A stretch of DNA of 17,455 nucleotides from a bacterium (GCA_014382085.1 JACNKJ010000187.1:1-17455); one strand, 5' to 3'; shown: positions 1 to 5,879, counted from the first letter of the stretch. The notes: a model not told the origin generated them from the sequence alone. Program-made: numbers and translations.

Positions 1-943
1 CGCTGTCCCTTTCCTCGGCTTCGGCCTCGTAGCTGACGATGATGCGGTGGCGCAGGACGTCCAGGCCGATCTTCTTCACGTCTTCGGGGGTCACGTAGCC
101 GCGCCCGCGTAGAAAGGCGTGGGCCCTGGCCGCCATGGAAAGGTAGAGCGTGGCCCTGGGGCTGGCTCCGTAGGTGATCAACTCGCCCAGGCCCACCGTT
201 TCCGGCTCGCGTGTGGCGAAGACCAGATCGATGATGTAGTCCTTCACCTTCTCATCCATGTATATGTCATGTATAAGCTTACGACCCTCGGCGATCTTCT
301 CGGGATCGGTGATGGCCGTCACCGCGGGCGTGTCCAGGCCGCCCATCCGCGCGAGAATCTCCTTCTCCTCACCGCGATTGGGATAACCCACTTTCACCTT
401 CAACATGAAGCGGTCCACCTGAGCCTCGGGCAGGGGATAGGTGCCCTCCTGCTCGATGGGATTCTGGGTGGCCAGCACCAGGAAGGGGTTGGGCAGCTTG
501 TGGGTTTCGCCGCCCAGGGTCACCTGGCGTTCCTGCATGGATTCCAACAGCGCGCTCTGCACCTTGGCCGGTGCACGGTTGATCTCATCGGCCAAAATGA
601 AGTTGGCGAAAATGGGACCCTTGCGCGTGTGGAACTCGCCGGTCTTGGGATCGAAGATCTGCGTGCCCACCAGATCGGCGGGGAGCAGGTCGGGGGTAAA
701 CTGGATGCGCCGGAAGTCGGCCTTCACCGCCCCGGCCAGACTGGAAACGGCCAGGGTCTTGGCCAGACCGGGCAGACCCTCAAGCAGCACGTGGCCGCCG
801 CAGAGCAGTCCTATAAGGAGGCGATCCACCAAATAGCGCTGGCCAACAATGACCTTGCCCACCTCTTCGGCGATCTCCCGCGCGAAACGGCTTTCGCGCT
901 CCACACGCTCGTTGAGCACTTCGATGTCGTAATTCGTCTCCAT
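1..943 (-). CDS. MoxR-family AAA+ ATPase (3' end outside window)
   Basis: MoxR proteins are AAA+ ATPases thought to act as chaperones that insert cofactors into, or remodel, partner proteins, often ones with von Willebrand A domains. Reading the minus strand from the ATG at 943 gives 314 codons with no stop, so the C-terminus lies beyond the left edge. Visible motifs are the N-terminal VGQ segment (KVIVGQRYLVDRLLIGLL), a Walker A of the MoxR form (LLEGLPGLAKT, about residues 54-64), Walker B with ILADEINRAP, the sensor-1 stretch LATQNPIEQEGTYPLPEAQ, and the sensor-2 helix with GASPRAT. The start is supported by an AGGGAG ribosome site 8 nt upstream and by a promoter near 1043-1071. Partner genes (DUF58, VWA) usually follow downstream and would be outside this window. 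The long open frame on the opposite strand is a shadow of this gene. Family is certain; the partner is unknown. Confidence 0.95.
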   Translation of the reverse strand, partial: METNYDIEVLNERVERESRFAREIAEEVGKVIVGQRYLVDRLLIGLLCGGHVLLEGLPGLAKTLAVSSLAGAVKADFRRIQFTPDLLPADLVGTQIFDPKTGEFHTRKGPIFANFILADEINRAPAKVQSALLESMQERQVTLGGETHKLPNPFLVLATQNPIEQEGTYPLPEAQVDRFMLKVKVGYPNRGEEKEILARMGGLDTPAVTAITDPEKIAEGRKLIHDIYMDEKVKDYIIDLVFATREPETVGLGELITYGASPRATLYLSMAARAHAFLRGRGYVTPEDVKKIGLDVLRHRIIVSYEAEAEERDS

Positions 944-1042
944 GGGATGGCTCCCTGATCCTGAAGGTGACTGTTTGTAAGGGTTTGCCCCGCTGTGGAA
1001 GGGGCGCGCATCTACGCCGGGGGCATCGGAAAGTTCCGGAAT

Positions 1043-1071
1043 GATATAGCACAGCTACTCGGCCTCGGCAA
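1043..1071 (-). promoter_or_regulatory. Predicted sigma-70-like promoter of the MoxR gene
   Basis: On the minus strand TTGCCG (1071-1066) is followed after exactly 17 nt by TATATC (1048-1043). This predicts a transcript start near 1036 and a leader of about 90 nt. The leader holds a small GC hairpin, GCCCC/GGGGC, around 996-1014. No other -10/-35 pair of similar quality was seen ahead of this gene. This is a prediction by eye only. Confidence 0.45.
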
Positions 1072-1135
1072 GAAGTTGGGAAGAAAGGATTTGGCGAATA
1101 GCGCCATCAGAATGGGAACGGGAATTAGCTTATAG

Positions 1136-1151
1136 GATTAACCCGTTAATC
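1136..1151. promoter_or_regulatory. 16-bp perfect dyad GATTAAC-CC-GTTAATC
   Basis: Two 7-bp arms are perfectly complementary about a 2-bp centre, in the AT-rich middle of a divergent intergenic region. The size and symmetry suit a dimeric regulator's operator. It lies about 65 bp upstream of the predicted MoxR -35 box and about 180 bp upstream of the thioredoxin start, so it could serve either gene. The regulator is unknown. Confidence 0.3.
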
Positions 1152-1315
1152 AATAAATCCGAGTTTAAATGATATAGGTCGCGCAAGTCTTGAAAACTGG
1201 GCGACTTCATCGAGCGTTTACCTTAATTGTGGCGCCCCGAAATTTTCTTCAAAAAAGTCCTTGTGATGAGCCTTGGGGTCCAGGCTATGGTGAATCGCCG
1301 TGCAGAGTACCCTTT

Positions 1316-1322
1316 AGGAGGA
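1316..1322 (+). promoter_or_regulatory. Strong ribosome binding site that fixes a TTG start
   Basis: AGGAGGA lies 7 nt before the TTG at 1330. No ATG or GTG in this frame has comparable spacing, and the TTG gives a protein that begins where thioredoxins normally begin. Confidence 0.75.
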
Positions 1323-1329
1323 TTCCCGC

Positions 1330-1653
1330 TTGGACAAGCTCCAGCCCCTGAATGCCCAGAACTTCGACGAGGTCATCTTAGACTCGGAAACCCCTGTCAT
1401 TGTTGACTTTTGGGCAGATTGGTGCCAGCCGTGCAAGTCCATGGAGCCCATGCTCGAAGAAATGAGCGACCTGATGGGGGGAAAGCTGCGTTTCGCCAAG
1501 GTCAACGTTGATTTGGAGCGGGACCTGGCCATCCGCTATGAGGTAAAAAGCCTTCCCACCCTGCTCGTATTCGAGAAAGGCCGCCCTGTGGACACCATTG
1601 CCGGCGTTCCACCACGATACAGCTTGATCTCTCGACTCGAGAAACATCTTTAA
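1330..1653 (+). CDS. Thioredoxin with CQPC active site
   Basis: A thiol-disulfide oxidoreductase of the cytoplasm that reduces disulfides or oxidised catalytic residues of partners such as peroxiredoxins. The 107 residues match the length of E. coli thioredoxin 1. The active site WCQPCK puts the cysteines at 32 and 35, and the cis-proline of SLPTLLVF is Pro76, both the same numbers as in the E. coli protein. The canonical WCGPC has Gln in place of Gly at residue 33. The middle residues tune redox potential and partner choice, so it may be specialised. The start is TTG, chosen because of the AGGAGGA site 7 nt upstream. A terminator follows directly, so it is probably transcribed alone. The next gene, about 215 bp downstream, is a peroxiredoxin that would need such a reductant; that functional pairing is inference. 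Confidence 0.92.
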   Translation: MDKLQPLNAQNFDEVILDSETPVIVDFWADWCQPCKSMEPMLEEMSDLMGGKLRFAKVNVDLERDLAIRYEVKSLPTLLVFEKGRPVDTIAGVPPRYSLISRLEKHL

Positions 1654-1669
1654 AAACAGCCAAAGCCAT

Positions 1670-1704
1670 AAAAAAACCCCTACCAGTCCGGTGGGGGTTT
1701 TTTT
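1670..1704 (+). terminator. Intrinsic terminator after the thioredoxin gene
   Basis: A seven-A tract, CCCC, T and ACC pair with GGT, G, GGGG and a seven-T tract, closing a 5-nt loop (AGTCC). The stem is 15 bp including one G-T pair. The A-tract on the 5' side means the hairpin would also terminate minus-strand transcription. Confidence 0.9.
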
Positions 1705-1794
1705 GCGCAAAAGGGGATCGATCGCAGCCCGCCGCCCCTCTCGTCCACGGAATGTGGAGTTCAGGATCGTGGGGTCCCGAGATCAATCCGCCTG

Positions 1795-1823
1795 TTGAGA
1801 TTCACATGCACTTGTGAAATATT
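1795..1823 (+). promoter_or_regulatory. Predicted promoter with overlapping 6+6 dyad for the peroxiredoxin gene
   Basis: TTGAGA (1795-1800) and AATATT (1818-1823) are 17 nt apart, a plausible -35/-10 pair 47 nt ahead of the start codon. The spacer is occupied by the inverted repeat TTCACA-TGCACT-TGTGAA (1801-1818, arms perfect). This position is typical of a repressor operator, and a peroxide-responsive regulator would make sense for this gene. The half-sites are in the opposite order to a CRP/FNR box (TGTGA-N6-TCACA). Both calls are by eye. Confidence 0.4.
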
Positions 1824-1869
1824 GTCAGCAAGTAAACCGTGTCACCCTTACCTCAAACGGAGGCAATCC

Positions 1870-2340
1870 ATGGCCTTGATCGAAGCTGGAGCGACCGCTC
1901 CGGATTTCAGCCTGGACAGCCACTTGGACGAGACAGTCAAGCTGTCGGATTTCAAGGGCTCCAAGAACGTGCTTTTCGTTTCCTATCCCCTCGACTTCAC
2001 GCCCACTTGAAGCATCGAGATCCCGGGTCTGAACTCCCTTCTGGAGGAGTTCGCCGCGATCGATACCCAGGTTCTGGGTATGAGTGTGGATTCGAAGTTC
2101 AGCCATAAGGGCTGGGCGAGCACCTTCGACGGCATTACGTTTCCCCTGATGACCGACTTCCATCCCAAAGGTGACGTGTCCAAGGCCTACGGCCTTTGGC
2201 TCGAAGAAGCGGGCATTTCGGATCGGGCGACGATCCTCATCGACAAAAACGGCAAGGTCCTCTGGTCCGAGTCCGTGGGACCCGGCGGCGCGCGCAATCC
2301 CATGGAGCTGCTCGCGAAGGCCAAGGAATTGGTCGGCTAG
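1870..2340 (+). CDS. Selenocysteine-type peroxiredoxin (in-frame TGA at catalytic residue 47)
   Basis: Peroxiredoxins reduce hydrogen and organic peroxides with a peroxidatic Cys. Read through the TGA at 2008-2010, this frame encodes 156 residues, the length of AhpE-like Prx. The TGA falls at the peroxidatic position: PLDFTPT-U-SIEI fits the family signature PxxxTxxC/U with Pro40, Thr44 and U47. The partner arginine is Arg119 in SDRATILID. Sequence on both sides is undamaged (APDFSL at the N-terminus, LIDKNGKVLW later). There is no Cys anywhere, so it would be a 1-Cys (1-Sec) enzyme needing an external reductant; the thioredoxin gene just upstream is a candidate. The start at 1870 has GGAGG 6 nt upstream. 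Other genes here end in TGA, which argues against general TGA recoding. Sec-containing Prx proteins are known in other bacteria. The alternative, a nonsense mutation or base error hitting exactly this codon, is less likely. Confidence 0.88.
2008..2052 (+). promoter_or_regulatory. UGA(Sec) codon and candidate bacterial SECIS hairpin
   Basis: Downstream of the TGA at 2008-2010, GAACTCC (2031-2037) pairs perfectly with GGAGTTC (2046-2052) around an 8-nt loop, CTTCTGGA. A further T-G pair (2030-2053) can extend the stem. The loop begins 27 nt after the UGA, inside the 16-37 nt window usual for bacterial SECIS elements bound by SelB. The two G residues in the loop lie on its 3' side, while most bacterial SECIS loops have a G in the first two positions, so the fit is partial. 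Confidence 0.5.
2063..2081 (+). other. Second perfect hairpin inside the peroxiredoxin gene
   Basis: ATACCCAG (2063-2070) pairs with CTGGGTAT (2074-2081) around a 3-nt loop, an 8-bp perfect stem beginning 53 nt after the UGA. It is further away than known bacterial SECIS elements. It could help pause ribosomes near the recoding site, or be chance within a GC-rich coding region. Confidence 0.35.
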
Positions 2341-2353
2341 GCTCCGGCAGAAA

Positions 2354-2391
2354 ATGAAAAACCCCCGCCGGATTGGTGGGGGTTTTTTCAT
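2354..2391 (+). terminator. Bidirectional terminator between convergent genes
   Basis: ATG, an A-tract and CCCCC pair with GGGGG, a T-tract and CAT, extended inward by G-T and two C-G pairs to a loop at about 2370-2374. One T is unpaired in the 3' tract. Runs on both sides let it serve the peroxiredoxin gene (plus) and the lipoprotein esterase gene (minus), which converge here. Confidence 0.88.
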
Positions 2392-2414
2392 GCCAGGGCT
2401 CGTCTGCCAGACGA

Positions 2415-3464
2415 CTAATCGATGAGGCGGTCCAGTAGGAAGTCCACCACGGAATCATCCGAGGGATCCGCCACTTCGTATGCAGGGACGTAGGCCTGGT
2501 ATCCAAGTCCCACTTCGTCGGCCCGGTCCGCCAGGGCGAGAGCCTGAAGACCGTGATGTTGGAGTTCTCCAAGGTCGACTGGCATCTCTGTGGTCTCGAC
2601 GTTGTTGTTCACCCAGAACCCGGGATCGTCGGAGCTCATCAGGGCGAGCATGTCCACTCGCGCGCGGTATTCCACGATCTCGGGGTCGTCGAGTTCCTCG
2701 ATGGAGCTGATACCGTAGAAGGACATCATGCTCTGCTCCGACGTGTCGGGCAGAGAGATCATGTCCTCCATGGTCATTCCGAGGGGCGCGTAAACGACTG
2801 AAATCCACTTTTCAAAATCATAGGTGGCCTGCGTTGCCTTGGCGCCGACCGCGCTCAGGCGCGTGGATTCCCGCAGGATTGGATCGGTCGCACTCGGATC
2901 GGCCATGTCATCGTTGAAGGCCAACCAAAGCCCGGTGCCAGCACCACCTGAAACGCCGTAGATGGCCACGCGCGAAGGATCGATGTTCAGCTGTTCGTGA
3001 TGGTAGCGAAGGAATTGCAGACATCGCTGACTGTCACCCATGCACTTGAGGACGCCATCGGTGTCGACTGGCTCGAGGAATCGGTAGTTGATGGTGGCGA
3101 AGGACACGCCGTTGTAAAGGCACTCCAGGATCTCGGCGCGTCCGTTGATGTAGATGATTTCTTTGAAACCGGCCACGAAACCTCCGCCATGGATGAAAAT
3201 CACCAGCGGAGTCGGTTCTTCGGACTCTACGAGGAAGAAGTCGAAGACATTGCGGTCGTGGGGTCCGTAGGACACATTCGAATAGAATTCTGCTTCGATG
3301 CCCAGCAGGTTGAAGGGCGGCTCCTCGGCAATCAGCTCGATGGGCTCGATGTCCTCATCGGAAGGTCCCGAGGAGTTCGTTCCGCAGCCATATAAGAGAA
3401 TGACCAGGAGCGGGATAAGAAAAGCGATAGATCGCCTCGACCGAGGCACCTTAAGTCTGTACAT
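2415..3464 (-). CDS. Lipoprotein with alpha/beta-hydrolase (esterase-like) fold
   Basis: A 349-residue predicted lipoprotein of the carboxylesterase/BD-FAE-like hydrolase family. It has a basic N-terminus, a hydrophobic stretch and a lipobox LLYGC with Cys27, then a short Ser/Asp/Glu-rich linker. The oxyanion-hole motif HGGG is at 92-95 (FIHGGGF) and the nucleophile elbow GVSGG has Ser172. The catalytic acid and especially the final His are not obvious; the region after residue 290 (LGELQHHGLQALALADRADEVG) looks like the hydrolase C-terminal part, but the usual terminal His motif is missing or diverged. Start 3464 is preferred over an in-frame ATG at 3485 because GGGAGG lies 6 nt before it and the signal peptide then has a normal length. 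It is the last gene of the minus-strand series and ends at a bidirectional terminator. Substrate unknown. Confidence 0.85.
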   Translation of the reverse strand: MYRLKVPRSRRSIAFLIPLLVILLYGCGTNSSGPSDEDIEPIELIAEEPPFNLLGIEAEFYSNVSYGPHDRNVFDFFLVESEEPTPLVIFIHGGGFVAGFKEIIYINGRAEILECLYNGVSFATINYRFLEPVDTDGVLKCMGDSQRCLQFLRYHHEQLNIDPSRVAIYGVSGGAGTGLWLAFNDDMADPSATDPILRESTRLSAVGAKATQATYDFEKWISVVYAPLGMTMEDMISLPDTSEQSMMSFYGISSIEELDDPEIVEYRARVDMLALMSSDDPGFWVNNNVETTEMPVDLGELQHHGLQALALADRADEVGLGYQAYVPAYEVADPSDDSVVDFLLDRLID

Positions 3465-3495
3465 CACAATCCTCCCTTCACACATACATGAATCC

Positions 3496-3571
3496 GTTCA
3501 TTGGCTCGACGATTTAGTCTTCTTTTTCGCTTCGAATGGCGACATACCAGATGGCCGCGAAGCCAATGAAC
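3496..3571. repeat. 11-bp perfect inverted repeat across the end of the small membrane-protein gene
   Basis: GTTCATTGGCT (3496-3506) and AGCCAATGAAC (3561-3571) are exact reverse complements separated by 54 nt. One arm lies in the small ORF and the other just past its stop. In RNA it could form a long-looped stem. It was compared with integron attC sites, but the GTTRRRY and RYYYAAC core boxes are not present. Confidence 0.4.
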
Positions 3572-3621
3572 AATACTCCCAAACCTAAAAAGAATTGACC
3601 GAGAATGACTAAAACACCCAT
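3514..3621 (-). CDS. 35-residue single-pass membrane peptide
   Basis: A short ORF of 35 codons beginning MGVLVILGQFFLGL and ending IRSEKED. Residues 2-29 form one continuous hydrophobic segment with several Gly and a Trp-Tyr pair near its end, followed by a charged tail (RSEKED), so it is predicted to cross the inner membrane once with a charged C-terminus. A strong GGGAGGA ribosome site lies just before the ATG at 3621. It sits between the methyltransferase gene (28 nt upstream) and the esterase lipoprotein gene (49 nt downstream), on the same strand. I do not recognise a family. The ribosome site, TM profile and position make translation plausible, but nothing else proves it. Confidence 0.6.
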   Translation of the reverse strand: MGVLVILGQFFLGLGVLFIGFAAIWYVAIRSEKED

Positions 3622-3649
3622 TCTTCCTCCCTTCAATCAGTTTCGGCCT

Positions 3650-4285
3650 CTATTGCCGAACTCCTTCGAGATAGATGGCATCCATGGGAAAACCCTTCAC
3701 GGGTTCCACAGCGCATCGGATGATTTCGAATCCGGCGGATTCAGTTTTGGACTGGATTTCATCCTGAGTATACCTGAGTGCGACGATGTCTGACTCTTCG
3801 CCGTAGTCGATGAGTCCCTTACCTTCCCAAGCGCCAAGGACCAGTTGCCCGTCGGGTCTTATAACTCTGGCCCATTCCACAAGGGCCTTATCCACATCGG
3901 AAGGATCCAGATGATGGAGGGCGAAGAAGTTGAGGAGAGCCGCCGCTGAGCTATCTTCCACTTCTGACAGGTCACGCATGTCGCTGACCATGAACTGAGC
4001 GAGAGAACCGAAGTTCTCGTTGGCGATGTCGACCATTCTTGGGGAAAGATCCAAGCCAAGGAGGGGACGTTTGGTCTCGAAGCGCTCGTGATACATGGAG
4101 AGCATGTGCCCGGAGCCGCAGGCCGCGTCGATGAGGACACCGTCGATGTTCTCAAGCCGCTCATGCAGGCGTCCCAAGAGTTCCCCATAGATGGGCAGCT
4201 TGATTTCCGAGTCCATCATTTTTGCGTAGTGTTGCGCAGTGTCATCGTACATCTTGCGAACGTTGTTGGGTTTGGATGTGGTCAT
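3650..4285 (-). CDS. Class I SAM-dependent methyltransferase
   Basis: A 211-residue single-domain protein of the Methyltransf_11/25 type. Motif I is LIDAACGSGHML (about residues 51-62), the acidic end of strand 2 is LLGLDLSP, motif II is VSDMRDL, and motif IV surrounds LLNFFALHHLDPSD. It ends in GVRQ. The N-terminal helix YDDTAQHYAKMM is usual for small-molecule methyltransferases, so a soluble metabolite is a more likely substrate than DNA or RNA, but none can be named. The ATG at 4285 has AGGAGA closely upstream. It follows the SUMF1-like lipoprotein gene after 29 nt and precedes the small membrane-peptide gene, in what looks like one transcript. Confidence 0.88.
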   Translation of the reverse strand: MTTSKPNNVRKMYDDTAQHYAKMMDSEIKLPIYGELLGRLHERLENIDGVLIDAACGSGHMLSMYHERFETKRPLLGLDLSPRMVDIANENFGSLAQFMVSDMRDLSEVEDSSAAALLNFFALHHLDPSDVDKALVEWARVIRPDGQLVLGAWEGKGLIDYGEESDIVALRYTQDEIQSKTESAGFEIIRCAVEPVKGFPMDAIYLEGVRQ

Positions 4286-4314
4286 CTTCTCCTAGCTATC
4301 TCGTCGAAAAGCTT

Positions 4315-5298
4315 CTAGTTAGCAATAAGGCATATCCTGAATCCGCCGGAATACTCTGAGGCCCCGGTGCCCGAACCCTGCCTCATGGCGCTCTTCATCC
4401 AGATGCTACCGGCTCCCCACCAGCCTCCGCGAACAATCCTGCGTTCGTCGAATTGCGATCCGAGCGGATTGGTCTGTGCCCCATCCTCGTAGCTTTCCGA
4501 CCAGTAGTCACCGATCCATTCTTTTACGTTGCCGCCAAGATCAAGGATTCCATGAGAACTTGCTCCAAGCGGATAGTCACCGACCGGCGTTGTCCAGCCG
4601 ACACAGTGACCGACGGGAGAGTAGTTGGCGAGTGAGCATTCCGGATCATCGTCTCCCCATGGGTACTCGCGAGTGTCGTTGTAGCTTGCCACGTATTCCC
4701 ATTCCGCTTCGGTGGGCAGGCGATATCCATCGGCGAGATAAGGATTGTGAGATTCCGTCTGATCCCAACTTCCATTGTAGAAAGGGTCAAGTCCGCACAT
4801 CTCGCTGACCCAATCACAATAACAGGCCGCCCCAAACCAAGTAACAGCCTTGATGGGGTGCGGACTTGGGTCGTAGCCATTTGGATAAGCATTTACAGCG
4901 AAATCGCTTGGGGCTTCTCGCAGACTAAACTGACCGCTATTGGGATCGAAGGTCAATTCGCAATCATTTCCAGCAAGGTTGAGCAAGATGATGTCGTAGG
5001 CCCGAACCTCTTCACTTGAGGCCGTTACACGACCCTGATCATAGGCCCATTGCACGGCGGCCATGTATTCCTCGTTGGTGATCTCAAACTTGCCCATGTA
5101 GAAATCATGAGTCAGGGTGGTCTGATGAACCGGAGTAGCATCCTCCAGGCCTACCTGGCCCATTGAGAAGCTTCCTGAGGAAATCAACACCATGTTTTCG
5201 TGACAAATGTACTCTAGGTTTTCAGGCTCATTTTTGGAGCAACCGCCAAGGACCAGAATGAACGTTGTCATAAACAGAATGAGGGCTAGCTGACGCAT
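4315..5298 (-). CDS. Lipoprotein with sulfatase-modifying-factor (FGE-sulfatase) fold, probably non-catalytic
   Basis: A 327-residue protein with a lipoprotein signal (VLGGC, Cys20) followed by the formylglycine-generating-enzyme/SUMF1 fold: MVLISSGSFSMG, FEITNEEYMAAV, PIKAVTWFGAACYCDWVSE, YRLPTEAEWEYVA, GILDLGGNVKEWIGDYW, IVRGGWW and the closing GGFRICL. Family members include aerobic formylglycine generators, EgtB-type sulfoxide synthases, PvdO and many surface proteins of unknown role. The two catalytic cysteines that FGE carries just after the RGG motif are absent (RGGWWGAGSIWMKSAMRQ), so formylglycine generation is unlikely. Several cysteines elsewhere (CYCDWVSEMC, PECSLANYSPVGHC) may form disulfides, consistent with an envelope location. 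The start has AAGGAGA upstream. It lies 28 nt after the interrupted nucleotidyltransferase gene. Confidence 0.88.
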   Translation of the reverse strand: MRQLALILFMTTFILVLGGCSKNEPENLEYICHENMVLISSGSFSMGQVGLEDATPVHQTTLTHDFYMGKFEITNEEYMAAVQWAYDQGRVTASSEEVRAYDIILLNLAGNDCELTFDPNSGQFSLREAPSDFAVNAYPNGYDPSPHPIKAVTWFGAACYCDWVSEMCGLDPFYNGSWDQTESHNPYLADGYRLPTEAEWEYVASYNDTREYPWGDDDPECSLANYSPVGHCVGWTTPVGDYPLGASSHGILDLGGNVKEWIGDYWSESYEDGAQTNPLGSQFDERRIVRGGWWGAGSIWMKSAMRQGSGTGASEYSGGFRICLIAN

Positions 5299-5326
5299 AG
5301 TTCTCCTTACAATCTGATTGAGCTTC

Positions 5327-5851
5327 TCAAGTTTTAGGGCGTTGAAGTCTCGCTGGCAGTTTCACACCTAGACGCGCCTCAAGCAAAGCCATATCCGCCA
5401 GATCTCTTTCCCGCGGCTCGTAGCCTTCATTATGGCAGCGCACTTGTTCCTCTGCTGTCAAGCACCGGACTTCGTGATCCAAGACCCTTCCTCGACCAGA
5501 GAGACTTTGGGCCGAGAAAACCCAAATCGAACCATCCTCCATCTGATAGAGGCCGTCTCCTTCATCGTTGATCCTGATGACATGAACGTCGACTTTCAGG
5601 CCGGAGGAATTTGCGAGCACGAAGTTTGAGTCACGGCCCTCAGGCTGCTCCTGATAGCCCCTGCTTTCGAGCGCTTGCCGCAATGTCGCGAGATCCGATG
5701 CCACGACGATGATGTCCAAGTCATCGTGAGACCGAGTTTGTTCGCCAAGAACCGCGTCCACCGCCCAACCGCCATCGAACCAGATTGCAATTCCGAGCTA
5801 GTCGAAGAATCGCTGCAGGTCGACAACCTTGTCTGCTTTCATTTCTGACAT
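5327..5851 (-). pseudogene. Lnu-like nucleotidyltransferase interrupted by an in-frame TAG
   Basis: Read across a TAG codon (5800-5798, codon 18), the frame encodes a 174-residue nucleotidyltransferase resembling the lincosamide nucleotidyltransferase (LnuA-like) group: AIWFDGGWAVDAVLGEQTR, then SHDDLDIIV with the metal-binding acidic residues, then DVHVIR. The intact downstream part is 144 codons if a GTG at 5761 is used, but that start would remove the FDGGW motif that contacts the nucleotide phosphates, so an active product is doubtful. The N-terminal piece before the TAG (MSEMKADKVVDLQRFFD) matches the usual first helix of the family, showing that the two parts once formed one gene. TAG is a normal stop elsewhere in the window. 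It is either a recent nonsense mutation or a base error. No drug-resistance role should be assumed. Confidence 0.72.
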
Positions 5852-5879
5852 GGGTCCGGTTTATCTCCAGAGCTTTCCA

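Larger units (their letters stand above)
944..1329. other. Divergent intergenic region between MoxR and thioredoxin genes
   Basis: These 386 bases hold no gene I can support. The left part is the MoxR promoter and leader. The middle (about 1120-1180) is AT-rich for this genome and contains a 16-bp dyad. The right end carries the thioredoxin ribosome site. The only promoter-like pair I see for the thioredoxin gene, TTGTGA at 1261 and TATGGT at 1286, has a poor 19-nt spacer. Confidence 0.5.

Noticed and set aside
119..958. A 279-codon open frame on the plus strand opposite the MoxR gene
   Set aside because: It is the antisense shadow of a well-conserved MoxR frame, has no ribosome site, and its translation is rich in His/Gln/Leu without domain signatures.
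2080..2340. Annotating the second half of the peroxiredoxin as a separate 86-aa gene
   Set aside because: The frame and family alignment run continuously across the TGA, and no ribosome site precedes the internal ATG.
3485..5330. An integron cassette array, suggested by diverse small genes of one orientation and the 11-bp inverted repeat
   Set aside because: Gaps of about 28-49 nt are too short for attC sites, no GTTRRRY/RYYYAAC core pairs were found, and no integrase is present.
5798..5800. Pyrrolysine read-through at the TAG in the nucleotidyltransferase
   Set aside because: TAG ends several genes here normally, no Pyl genes are seen, and pyrrolysine is not expected in this family. A nonsense mutation or base error is simpler.
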